64,000 nucleotides of DNA from Blastomussa wellsi (lineage: Eukaryota > Cnidaria > Anthozoa > Scleractinia > Plerogyridae). The notes below the pieces were generated by a model. It did not search any database and was not told the DNA's origin. It saw only the letters and a program-made list of their open reading frames with translations. A program made the translations under genes and the position numbers. The stretch spans positions 11,421,901-11,485,900 of the forward strand of contig OX393564.1 in assembly GCA_947652115.1 (NCBI GenBank). The letters run 5' to 3'. Positions 60,701 through 64,000 of this stretch are shown piece after piece; positions within the stretch are counted from its first letter, which is position 1, and each line of letters starts with the position of its first letter.

Positions 60701-61491
60701 GTTTTGTCTTGTTTCTTAGATAAGCGATGTGGACAAGAATTTCTTTAAACAGGTATTTTGTTATACTGAAGTCATGTGACCCCGCCAACCATGACAAAAT
60801 ATCCTGCGTAGTAGACAGTATGCGTCAAGGTTTGTACCCCTGCTCGGCCACGGCGATTTCGAGCAAAAAACATGGGCATGCATTACTCCTTTTATAAGCA
60901 TTTGCCTGGCATCAATTCAGAAATATCGAACCACCTTTTGATTAACACATATGGTATTGGTTTTGAGAAAATACTTGAAATACTGAAGATGTTTGTGCCA
61001 CACGATTTGAATCACGTGCAATTGTTAAAGGGCCTTTGACACTACAAATCGCCGACAGGTGGTATAATTATCATGACATTATACAAAGAGGAAGAAACAA
61101 GGTAGCTTTACTGTTTCAAAGCAATTCAGCCACCACATTTACCCTTTATAGTATTTGTGAATTGTGTAACTAAATAGCACGTACACATTACATGTTTACT
61201 ACATTTATTTTGTACCCTAACTGATATATAGTTCAAAACAAGCTCCCACGCAATTAATCCCCGCCTCAAGAGATCTTTAAAAGAAGTATCTTATTTATTT
61301 ATTTATTTATTTATTTATTTTGCTGTTATCAGGAACAAATTCGCAGTTTCACCCGAGGGTTTCACACTATGGGATCAGGACATGGAGTTTTGCCTCCCCT
61401 TCAGGAAAGTGGTGCTGTGCCTTACAAGCCTTGGAAAAAGCATCATAACAAAAATAAGAGAGAGAAACTTCGCAGACTTGTTAAGAAATAA
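17893..61491 (+). CDS. LSG1: LSG1, 60S subunit-maturation GTPase (5'-partial gene, 14 exons resolved)
   Basis: This gene encodes the cytoplasmic GTPase that drives release of the export adaptor NMD3 from pre-60S ribosomal subunits (family knowledge). Fourteen exons were joined by splice sites and conserved protein blocks; phases agree at every junction and give 668 residues plus stop. Motif order is permuted, as in the YlqF/LSG1 class: G4 NKAD (recovered residues 136-139), G5-like FWSAQ, then G1 GYPNVGKS (413-420) and G3 DCPG (457-460). A 237-residue charged linker separates G5 from G1. The C-terminus is basic and ends KLRRLVKK. The N-terminal block (about 75 residues in relatives) was not found in positions 1-17892, so the gene is 5'-incomplete here. 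Introns total about 41.6 kb and are full of mobile elements and tandem repeats. Identification is very secure; exact ends of a few exons rest on consensus splice sites alone. Confidence 0.97.
19612..20129. mobile_element. Palindromic non-autonomous element (518 bp)
   Basis: The ends AGTTTCAATAAA are inverted and similarity continues for about 100 bases on each side, including TAAATGGAGTTTACGATAAA and AAGTGTCAGGAGCC. The centre is about 300 bases. No ORF and no convincing target duplication were seen. Confidence 0.7.
20634..21035 (+). repeat. Direct repeat pair of about 100 bp
   Basis: ACATGTTTACAT...CCAAGTATGAACTTTG and CTGATTGG..GTATAACTGCTATG occur at 20634-20740 and again at 20943-21035 in the same orientation. 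A shorter match (TTTGCTCTGATTGGATGGT) lies near 25625. Confidence 0.6.
21130..21670. other. G/T-rich segment with a short direct repeat
   Basis: GTAGTTTGTAGTTCTTTG is present twice (near 21324 and 21374). No gene family is recognised. Confidence 0.35.
22029..24562. other. Unassigned intron sequence with a GTAT microsatellite
   Basis: A (GTAT)n tract lies at about 22154-22176. A short inverted pair (CTTAGTCGGTAGTCCC near 22866 and its diverged complement near 22970) suggests a small palindromic element. Otherwise nothing is seen. Confidence 0.35.
24563..24906 (+). repeat. Copy 1 of a 300-bp direct repeat
   Basis: It starts CAACCTCCCC, ends AGGAGCACTTCATCCCCA and closely matches 25771-26063, with small insertions or deletions. 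The intervening 860 bases are unrelated. No terminal TG/CA or priming site was found, so an LTR pair is not claimed. Confidence 0.75.
24907..25770. other. Unassigned sequence between the two 300-bp repeats
   Basis: A/T-rich, with a (TA)n tract near 24966. Nothing coding. Confidence 0.35.
25771..26063 (+). repeat. Copy 2 of a 300-bp direct repeat
   Basis: Same block as 24563-24906 in the same orientation, but missing about 55 bases present in copy 1 and carrying a short insertion (CCTCCGAAAATCGAG). Confidence 0.75.
26366..27452 (-). pseudogene. DIRS-like RNase H end and tyrosine recombinase remnant
   Basis: From right to left on the - strand: the RNase H C-terminal block [18 protein letters not shown], a linker ending PIPAHLYNL, then a tyrosine recombinase: [17 protein letters not shown] (core-binding domain), [17 protein letters not shown] and, after a C21 run (26502-26522) and frame changes, NSFWIGAA and [14 protein letters not shown]. 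The first catalytic Arg is Pro (FGFLP for FGFLR), and the HxxR box reads NSFW. The tyrosine in ERYI is kept. The recombinase is therefore dead. The remainder of the RNase H is at 32474-32717, beyond the L1 insertion. Confidence 0.8.
27454..28090 (+). pseudogene. L1-like ORF1 protein, N-terminally truncated
   Basis: The open frame holds a coiled coil ([20 protein letters not shown], heptad-like), then the L1 ORF1 RRM-type domain entry [16 protein letters not shown] and a C-terminal basic region ending [12 protein letters not shown]. These are the hallmarks of the L1 RNA-binding chaperone. The N-terminus is missing because the element is truncated; the frame extends upstream only through DIRS-derived sequence. 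Confidence 0.85.
28393..32158 (+). pseudogene. L1-like ORF2: endonuclease, reverse transcriptase, Cys/His C-terminus
   Basis: The endonuclease keeps [40 protein letters not shown] and TDHSMI. RT keeps [41 protein letters not shown], the catalytic [10 protein letters not shown] and [15 protein letters not shown]-terminal CTFC...HLFWQC zinc-binding motif follows. Only three breaks are seen: single-base length differences at an A7 run (28885-28891), an A8 run (29317-29324) and a T4 run (31758-31761). There is no clear ATG; the frame is open from about 28393. With all domains and motifs present, this was a recently competent copy or one with sequencing errors. Confidence 0.92.
32474..32717 (-). 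pseudogene. DIRS-like RT/RNase H remnant, right of the L1 insertion
   Basis: The - strand reads [19 protein letters not shown] (RT) and, with no intervening catalytic block, [20 protein letters not shown] and [16 protein letters not shown] (RNase H). PQVMD continues into DLVRDP across the L1 insertion at 27452. The RT catalytic region has been deleted. Confidence 0.75.
32868..33391 (-). pseudogene. Unidentified transposase-like ORF remnant
   Basis: Two overlapping - strand frames (33391-33182 and 33188-32868) read as one protein with a frame change near 33185. It has a Ser/Glu repeat ([16 protein letters not shown]), then [20 protein letters not shown] with a CxxCH pair. The arrangement reminds me of N-terminal parts of cnidarian transposase-like proteins, but I cannot name the family. 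Possibly a DNA transposon remnant. Confidence 0.35.
33743..33829 (+). CDS. LSG1: LSG1 coding exon b
   Basis: Acceptor TTTCTATAG, donor GTAAGA. It encodes [16 protein letters not shown] and FLQWRRQLA, the conserved acidic helix that follows the PRR block in LSG1. The upstream intron is 15.7 kb. Confidence 0.95.
33830..34698. other. LSG1 intron
   Basis: GT-AG intron. A 20-base tandem duplication (AAGATTGCAGATTACGTC) lies near 34319-34357. Nothing else. Confidence 0.6.
34699..34785 (+). CDS. LSG1: LSG1 coding exon c
   Basis: Acceptor TTATTTTAG, donor GTACTT. It encodes [20 protein letters not shown], almost invariant in the family and immediately N-terminal to the permuted G domain. Confidence 0.97.
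34786..37057. other. LSG1 intron without recognised elements
   Basis: A/T-rich. No coding signal or clear repeat was found; a short GCCTTCTCGGCCTACGGCC stretch near 36817 is mildly palindromic. Confidence 0.5.
37058..37118 (+). CDS. LSG1: LSG1 coding exon d
   Basis: Acceptor TTCTTACAG, donor GTAGGA. It encodes [20 protein letters not shown], the first strand and DARNP motif of the circularly permuted GTPase domain. Confidence 0.97.
37119..40892. other. LSG1 intron, left part
   Basis: No gene. GGTTCAATTCTACCTGTAAC (39560-39579) recurs inverted at about 40117-40141 (with GGGGAGGATGGTAAC), so 39555-40141 may be a decayed palindromic element. G/C-rich runs occur at 39500-39520, 39590-39680 and 40245-40290. 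Confidence 0.4.
40893..41029. mobile_element. Palindromic miniature element (137 bp)
   Basis: CATAGAAAGT and ACTTTCTATG bound the segment and nearly the whole sequence folds on itself (ACGTACGGATTTTTATTCAC and CAAAACTTTGGAAAAC against their complements). No ORF. The structure fits a MITE. Confidence 0.7.
41681..42820 (+). pseudogene. DIRS-like gag ORF with one nonsense codon
   Basis: From ATG 41681 ([14 protein letters not shown]) the frame is open except for a TAA at 41819-41821, then runs to 42820. It encodes an acidic Ser/Asp-rich segment ([20 protein letters not shown]), a central helical region ([39 protein letters not shown]) and a basic Lys/Arg/Tyr tail. The 3' end overlaps the RT frame by about 75 bases, as in compact DIRS elements. 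Confidence 0.8.
42745..44142 (+). pseudogene. DIRS-like reverse transcriptase and RNase H (N-terminal part)
   Basis: RT blocks: [36 protein letters not shown] (motif A), [19 protein letters not shown], catalytic [10 protein letters not shown] and [11 protein letters not shown]. RNase H begins at [18 protein letters not shown] and [17 protein letters not shown]. The frame then ends at 44142 while the rest of RNase H continues one frame over. The catalytic residues seen are intact. Confidence 0.88.
44109..45323 (+). pseudogene. DIRS-like RNase H end and tyrosine recombinase
   Basis: The frame opens with the missing RNase H C-terminus ([35 protein letters not shown]) and [11 protein letters not shown], then jumps at about 44448 to [14 protein letters not shown], the core-binding domain of the recombinase. 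The linker that relatives carry here is missing. Catalytic residues are all visible: Arg in [15 protein letters not shown] box in [14 protein letters not shown], and Tyr in [13 protein letters not shown]. The recombinase domain itself could be functional. Confidence 0.87.
45569..45869. mobile_element. Perfect 87-bp inverted repeat (hairpin element) adjoining the DIRS end
   Basis: 45569-45655 and 45783-45869 are exact reverse complements with a 127-base loop. The arms carry GTCACCGGTC..ACAAGGGAGTCACGTG, clearly related to the DIRS terminal repeat (GTCACYGGTC..ACAAGGAAATCACGTG). The right part of the loop (CTGAACGCGAAGGTGCGCA) matches the inverted internal flank of the DIRS left end (near 41452-41471). 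It is best read as a highly deleted DIRS derivative abutting the larger copy and sharing AATT with it. Confidence 0.85.
45870..46439. other. LSG1 intron before exon e
   Basis: No gene. A small palindromic element is listed separately at 46268-46342. Confidence 0.5.
46268..46342. mobile_element. Small palindromic element (75 bp)
   Basis: TATATCTTTCACATGTGAAG and its imperfect complement at 46313-46342 form a hairpin ending about 97 bases before LSG1 exon e. CACATGTGAA-type palindromes also occur near 49254. Confidence 0.55.
46440..46522 (+). CDS. LSG1: LSG1 coding exon e, carries G4 motif NKAD
   Basis: Acceptor TTTTTTTAAG, donor GTAAAT. The translation begins ENYVCDV and contains [20 protein letters not shown] is the guanine-specificity G4 motif. 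Both flanking introns are long (9.3 and 3.7 kb) and a 48-bp minisatellite starts about 110 bases after the donor. Confidence 0.95.
46630..48583 (+). repeat. 48-bp minisatellite (about 40 copies)
   Basis: The unit GGATAACAAATGAYAGGGAG plus GTACAATGATAAAACACAG and TACTGATAA is 48 bases. Copies are almost identical; the main variant is GACAGGG/GATAGGG. Being divisible by three, it keeps all three - strand frames open as 16-residue repeats, which I regard as non-coding. It lies in LSG1 intron, starting about 110 bases after exon e. Confidence 0.97.
48658..48920 (-). mobile_element. SINE copy (tRNA-derived type)
   Basis: On the - strand it carries a duplicated B-box-like CAGGTTCGAGCCCC / CAGTTCGAGCCCC near its head, then TTGGGCAAGACACTTTACC, CACCCAGGTGTATAAATGGG, a body with TAGCATCCCAACC and the 3' end TGCAGACTTTACC. 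The body and 3' end match 17512-17686 (inverted) and part of 63820-63995. Confidence 0.75.
49011..49161. mobile_element. Palindromic miniature element (151 bp)
   Basis: Ends CATAGAGGATATCACATGGC and GCGGCCATGTAATATTCTATG are inverted; the inner arms (CGAAATTCCTC..CGAGT) also pair. No coding capacity. Typical MITE structure. Confidence 0.65.
49595..50105 (-). pseudogene. Penelope-like element, GIY-YIG endonuclease region
   Basis: The - strand reads [52 protein letters not shown], then a stop codon in place of the usual aromatic residue, then [53 protein letters not shown]....YVG followed by a distal E-M-L-F-I-R-x-L-x-P segment is the GIY-YIG domain of Penelope-like elements. The nonsense codon and lack of RT show it is dead. 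Confidence 0.8.
50237..50321 (+). CDS. LSG1: LSG1 coding exon f, G5-like motif
   Basis: Acceptor TATGCACAG, donor GTAAGT. It encodes NSWARYF and then [21 protein letters not shown] corresponds to the G5 (SAK/SAL) region of LSG1. Phase matches the exons on both sides. Confidence 0.95.
50778..51488 (+). CDS. LSG1: LSG1 coding exon g, charged linker
   Basis: This 711-base exon (acceptor CTTTTCAG, donor GTAAGT) encodes 237 residues. The start is extremely Lys/Glu rich ([17 protein letters not shown]), the centre is Ser/Asn/Asp rich and low in complexity, and the last part ([15 protein letters not shown] ... LTTVGL) matches the conserved helix just before G1. Relatives also carry a long acidic, poorly conserved insert at this point. 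The ORF reads past the donor for nine codons before a stop, so the donor is chosen by homology to the G1 exon. Confidence 0.93.
51489..53033. other. LSG1 intron
   Basis: No gene recognised. Open frames here are short and random-looking. Confidence 0.5.
53034..53126. mobile_element. Miniature element with perfect 17-bp inverted ends (93 bp)
   Basis: CTGCCTCGTCCCCAGGC at 53034-53050 is exactly inverted at 53110-53126. It adjoins the break in a Penelope-like RT fragment. Confidence 0.7.
53127..53320 (-). pseudogene. Penelope-like reverse transcriptase fragment
   Basis: The - strand reads [28 protein letters not shown] and [28 protein letters not shown]....... followed by LL.F.L....F is the RT palm entry of Penelope-like elements. 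It cannot belong to the fragment at 49595-50105, since two LSG1 exons lie between. Confidence 0.65.
53860..53961 (+). CDS. LSG1: LSG1 coding exon h, G1 P-loop and G2
   Basis: Acceptor TCTCTATAG, donor GTATTA. It encodes [13 protein letters not shown] (P-loop) and [14 protein letters not shown] (switch I/G2, TPGxTKHFQ). All catalytic residues expected in this part are present. Confidence 0.98.
53962..54540. other. LSG1 intron left of the 59-bp array
   Basis: Overlapping open frames on the + strand (54030-54717) are short and match no family. Nothing else. Confidence 0.4.
54541..56527 (+). repeat. 59-bp minisatellite (about 33 copies)
   Basis: The unit GTTTAATTGGCATATTTTCC, GGCATGAGATGTTTTGTTAT, TTGTTTCCTCATGGCCGAC is 59 bases; single-base length variants are common. 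A rare variant pair (CATAGCTGACG then CCTCGTGGCC) occurs at 55528 and 55586, and again at 55996 and 56054, so a block of about 468 bases (eight units) has been duplicated. It lies in the LSG1 intron between the G1 and G3 exons. Confidence 0.96.
56528..57162. other. LSG1 intron right of the 59-bp array
   Basis: GGATGACAGTTTTGA near 56561 recurs inverted (CAAAACTGTCATCCC, 56612-56626), a small hairpin. An 88-codon + frame at 56791-57057 has no recognised family. Confidence 0.4.
57163..57306 (+). CDS. LSG1: LSG1 coding exon i, G3 motif
   Basis: Acceptor TTATTTGCAG. It encodes [19 protein letters not shown] (G3 is DCPG) and [16 protein letters not shown]. The exon ends at 57306 directly before ATATCTTTTTCC, which lacks GT and fits a U12-type AT-AC donor. 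The end is fixed by continuity with LCQRIPR in the next exon, which aligns to the family without a gap. Confidence 0.95.
57742..57776 (+). repeat. (AAT)n microsatellite
   Basis: About eleven AAT units inside the candidate U12 intron. Confidence 0.9.
58144..58287. mobile_element. Miniature element with perfect 18-bp inverted ends (144 bp)
   Basis: TGTAGCAGCTCTCGTAAG at 58144-58161 is exactly inverted at 58270-58287. It ends 49 bases before the U12-type 3' splice site. Confidence 0.7.
58337..58460 (+). CDS. LSG1: LSG1 coding exon j
   Basis: The exon begins after an AC acceptor and ends at donor GTAAGT. It encodes [18 protein letters not shown] and DELLSAYG, matching the region after G3. The last base starts a Tyr codon completed by exon k. 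Confidence 0.93.
58721..58800 (+). CDS. LSG1: LSG1 coding exon k
   Basis: Acceptor TATGTTGCAG, donor GTAAGT. It encodes [20 protein letters not shown] and LKDYVR, a block well conserved in LSG1. Confidence 0.96.
59085..59216 (+). CDS. LSG1: LSG1 coding exon l
   Basis: Acceptor TTCACTTCAG, donor GTGACT. It encodes [13 protein letters not shown], matching the family block GKLLYCxPPPG, followed by a variable Gln/Glu-rich tail. Confidence 0.95.
59217..60226. other. LSG1 intron
   Basis: A (GTAT)n stretch near 59526. No other element recognised. Confidence 0.45.
60227..60594. mobile_element. TA-flanked foldback MITE (368 bp)
   Basis: Termini GTGTGGTAAAGTG and CACTTTACCACTC are inverted and flanked by TA (60225-60226, 60595-60596). 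Arms of about 165 bases pair almost throughout (for example GCTTCAGTGACTCCATACAA against TTGTATGGAGCCACTGAAGC), leaving a loop of about 30 bases. TA flanks suggest a Tc1/mariner-type mobiliser. Confidence 0.8.
60720..60752 (+). CDS. LSG1: LSG1 coding exon m (33-nt microexon)
   Basis: Acceptor TGTTTCTTAG, donor GTATTT. The 33 bases encode [11 protein letters not shown], which fits the family block I..VDK.FF.Q, and keep phase 0 on both sides. A TA-flanked palindromic element ends only about 125 bases upstream. Confidence 0.92.
61291..61320 (+). repeat. (TTTA)n microsatellite beside the last LSG1 acceptor
   Basis: About seven perfect TTTA units end about a dozen bases before the final LSG1 3' splice site (AG at 61331-61332), so they form the T-rich part of the polypyrimidine region. 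Length changes here could affect acceptor strength; that is inference. Confidence 0.85.
61333..61491 (+). CDS. LSG1: LSG1 terminal coding exon n with stop codon
   Basis: Acceptor TGTTATCAG lies just after a (TTTA)n tract. It encodes [11 protein letters not shown], then [20 protein letters not shown] with a TAA stop at 61489-61491. The basic KPWKKH tail is characteristic of LSG1. Confidence 0.96.
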   Translation, partial: EQIRSFTRGFHTMGSGHGVLPPLQESGAVPYKPWKKHHNKNKREKLRRLVKK

Positions 61492-62298
61492 AATGTAATT
61501 CTAACAGTATATTTTAAAATGTTATACAAAAATCATCAAATCTTTCTTTAAAATTTAAACGTTGCTTTAATGCTATTTTGTGTCACAATACTCAGTAAAG
61601 GACCTAGCTAATCATCCTAGCAATAAAGGATTACTAAAATCATGTTATTCCAACATAAAGCTGCCTTAGAGATATCCAGCAACATGAAGAACAATTTTTC
61701 AGCCTAATTTACATTATTCGTATTCCCCGACGGCCCTTCTAAACATGAATGCGAGGCTAATGCGGGGCATTCGCTCGAAAATACAAAGAAACATGAGGAA
61801 AATTATAGCTCGGGTGCCGGAAAAACAAAACAGCATTAAATGCTTCATTGTTCTGGAGCTTACTAGCCTGCGTGCAGCCGTCTCCTATTTCCTAAAGCGG
61901 AAAAGTGACGTCTGCGAAACGGCATCGTTAATCGTGTTCCAGTATCCTGCTGTTCGAGATTAAATTTAGCATAAATTATAGCTTTAATTCAAGAATTTCG
62001 CTCTTCTGGTGCCCCTTAATGCTTGTCAATTACGGCTGGTCCTCCCTCCATACATTTGAAAACCATGTGGTCCCCCCAAAATCTTCCCCAGTCGATAAAT
62101 AATGAGCGGTCCCCTAGGTCCGTTTACATTACGAACAAACTGATGCAATTGCCGTGATGCGCCCTGTAAGCTATCGATAGGCGATAATGATGTATTGAAT
62201 GCAAATCCTTCCGAAAACGTCACACTCCCAACGAAAACCTACTAGTTGGGTTTGATCGTTTACATTGTTTGAATTGGTTCTCCCAAATGTTTCATTGG
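61492..62298. other. LSG1 3' UTR and convergent intergenic region
   Basis: Contains the LSG1 AATAAA at 61622. A 72-codon + frame at 61745-61963 has no recognised family. No clear polyadenylation signal for the opposite-strand ORF was seen. Confidence 0.5.
61622..61627 (+). terminator. Probable LSG1 polyadenylation signal AATAAA
   Basis: Canonical AATAAA 131 bases after the LSG1 stop codon, followed by an A/T-rich stretch. No other perfect hexamer was noticed between it and the stop codon. Confidence 0.6.
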
Positions 62299-62778
62299 TC
62301 AGCTTTTCTTTGTAGTTTCCCTTCTGAGCCGTTTGTGTTGATTTGACGGACAATCTAGAGCCTTATCTTCCAACACATCCAAAGCGTTTTTCCAACTTAT
62401 TGCAGACACATCATGCCTTTCCAGCCAACAAGATTTCGTAACAGAGTAATTTCGTTGGTCGGTGTTAATTGTCGGCAGTTTTGTCTGGCCGCCACCGGCA
62501 TGTTTTCTATATTCATTTGAGCCTTTGTCTTCCCCAGTGATGGGTGGTAAACTTAAACCACATTTGTGTTCTGTACCATCATTCACAGAAGTATCTGGCA
62601 ACTTCAAAACTTGTTGAATTGCGTCATTTTCTTCATTATATATAAAATGGCCGTGGATTTCGTTTAGCTCTTTACCAAAACTATCACAAAGACTGCTCTC
62701 GGTATCCAAGGTGACCAAGTTTAAGCCAAGTTTTCTTCCATGTTTGCTTTGTCCCTTGCGAGTTCGAGGAGCCTTCAT
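62299..62778 (-). CDS. Hypothetical protein, 159 codons, converging on LSG1
   Basis: The - strand frame begins with ATG at 62776-62778 (MKAPRTRKGQSKHGRKLGLN) and ends in TGA at 62299. The N-terminus is strongly basic, the middle acidic and the tail basic again (HKRLRRETTKKS). I recognise no domain. Composition is not repeat-like, and the start is followed by 159 codons without a stop, unusual in this A/T-rich window. It could be a single-exon gene or the first exon of one; overlapping open sequence in another frame down to 62171 hints at splicing. Function unknown. Confidence 0.45.
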   Translation of the reverse strand: MKAPRTRKGQSKHGRKLGLNLVTLDTESSLCDSFGKELNEIHGHFIYNEENDAIQQVLKLPDTSVNDGTEHKCGLSLPPITGEDKGSNEYRKHAGGGQTKLPTINTDQRNYSVTKSCWLERHDVSAISWKNALDVLEDKALDCPSNQHKRLRRETTKKS

Positions 62779-63357
62779 TACGTGTCAGAATTTTGTCATC
62801 GGATATTATCCTGAAGTACTTTACAAAACAGTAAAAAGAACAGAGAACAGCACTCGATATTTCAACTCTTAAACCGGTACACTAACATCACAGGGTCTGG
62901 TTATGTGGGCAGGCTTGTTCCATGGATGGCGCCAGTATGGTATCACGATGATGTTCGATCTTTTCTGACTACGGACTTTAAAAAATATCCTTTTGTTTAT
63001 AAAATGTTCAAGCAGCGTAACTAGTTGTTGGGCAAAATGAGACCTCTTTGCTATCCGGAATAAATTACAATTTTTTTTCAGTTTGACTGGTTTTTAATAA
63101 GGTTTAGGTCCTCTCTTGGGATATTCTGAGAACAATTAGACTGTCGTGAAAACCTTTCAAAGACATTTGTGGTTAATCCATCGACAAATAACTCGTTTTT
63201 GTTGGACAGAGACAAACATCAACGATATTTTTCAACCGTCTGTTTGCCGTTTATTGTTTTTTGGCGTCGCTTTGACAATTGAAAAGCGTCACATTCACAT
63301 GTATGTAGAATTGTTTCTTATGCGTATAAATAACACATCAGTTGAAAAACTAATTTT
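62779..63357. other. Unassigned sequence upstream of the 159-codon ORF
   Basis: Would contain its promoter if that ORF is real. No defined motif was found. A 71-codon + frame at 63146-63361 is unassigned. Confidence 0.3.
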
Positions 63358-63456
63358 TTGAGCTCTCTATTGGTAAAAAATACCCTCTCAACTCAGCTCA
63401 ACTAGCTCAACATGAATTATACACTACAGGGTATTTTGTACCAATAGAGAGCTCAA
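63358..63456. mobile_element. Palindromic miniature element (99 bp)
   Basis: TTGAGCTCTCTATTGGTA (63358-63375) is inverted at 63439-63456 as TACCAATAGAGAGCTCAA, and the pairing continues inward through TACCCT/AGGGTA. Confidence 0.65.
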
Positions 63457-63819
63457 CAAATTGAATTTTACATTTGAATGTGACGTATTATTCTCACTGC
63501 TTAATCAAATAGCTCATGGCCGATGTGTTCAAATTTCTCTGTTTCCGTGCATGCTTGTTGCGGTGTTGATGCGTTGCGGTCTGGGAGTATAAATTTCTTC
63601 GCTCCGCTTGAAACGTGGTCATTTTAACCGTTATCCAGGACGACGGCCAACTTTCGCGACCAACCCACCTCCCCTGGTGACGGTTGGCAGCATTCTACGT
63701 GTTACCCTCATTGCATGCCTATTGCCTCAGCAGTCGCGAACTCTTCCCATAACTTAACCTTATACGATGACGTAATGAGTATGCAGTGAGTATGTTATAC
63801 TGTTACACTATGGGTGTGT

Positions 63820-63995
63820 AGGTAAGTGGCTCATACTGCCCGGATTTTATCCTGGTTTTTGCACCATTAAGGGGTTAGGAATATTTCTACTCCTCCCCGG
63901 ATGGGATGCTAGTCCACTGCAGGAGAGAGGCACTGTGTCCCGGCCAGGATCCGGAATCCAGCGCGCAAGCCATTAGGTCACCGTGCCTCATGGTT
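63820..63995 (-). mobile_element. SINE-like copy at the window edge
   Basis: It shares GGGATGCTAGTCCACTGCAG and the ATTTCTACTCC...GG-AT block with 48658-48920. On the - strand it starts with a tRNA-like head (GAGGCACGGTGACCTAATGG) near 63993 and runs towards 63820. Confidence 0.6.
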
Positions 63996-64000
63996 TAAAT

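Overview
The window is eukaryotic, most likely from a cnidarian and quite possibly a stony coral. I infer this from an intron-rich gene of animal type, a repeat load dominated by DIRS-like (tyrosine-recombinase), L1-like, Gypsy and Penelope-like retroelements, many short palindromic or TTAA-flanked DNA elements, a SINE family and several minisatellites. I cannot confirm the species.

One host gene is clear. LSG1, the circularly permuted GTPase that releases NMD3 from cytoplasmic 60S ribosomal subunits, runs on the + strand. Fourteen coding exons were resolved between 17893 and 61491; all junctions keep the reading frame and together give 668 residues plus a stop codon. The first exon or exons (roughly 75 N-terminal residues by comparison with the animal family) were not found and probably lie left of the window, so positions 1-17892 are probably 5' intron. 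The intron between 57306 and 58337 starts with ATATC, ends with AC and has a U12-like branch site, so it is a strong candidate for a minor-class AT-AC intron.

Layout: 1-1260 holds a 36-bp minisatellite and a non-LTR reverse transcriptase fragment. 1263-7196 holds DIRS-like remnants on the - strand (RT, a 31-bp minisatellite, a gag-like ORF) with TTAA-flanked elements, one nested inside another. 7310-7756 is a non-LTR endonuclease fragment. 8153-12776 is a 17-bp minisatellite with higher-order structure. 13376-17511 is a decayed Gypsy element abutted by a SINE. 18014-33742 is LSG1 intron, with palindromic elements, a duplicated 300-bp repeat, and a DIRS-like RNase H/recombinase remnant split by a 5'-truncated L1-like element with a 12-bp target duplication. 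37119-46439 carries a 4.2-kb DIRS-like element with 46-bp inverted ends and an adjoining 87-bp perfect hairpin repeat. 46523-50236 carries a 48-bp minisatellite, a SINE and a Penelope GIY-YIG fragment. 53962-57162 carries a 59-bp minisatellite. The 3' introns hold smaller palindromic elements.

Past LSG1, a 159-codon ORF of unknown function lies on the opposite strand (62299-62778), converging on the LSG1 3' end. Apart from these two, every coding signal recognised belongs to a mobile element, and nearly all are visibly broken.
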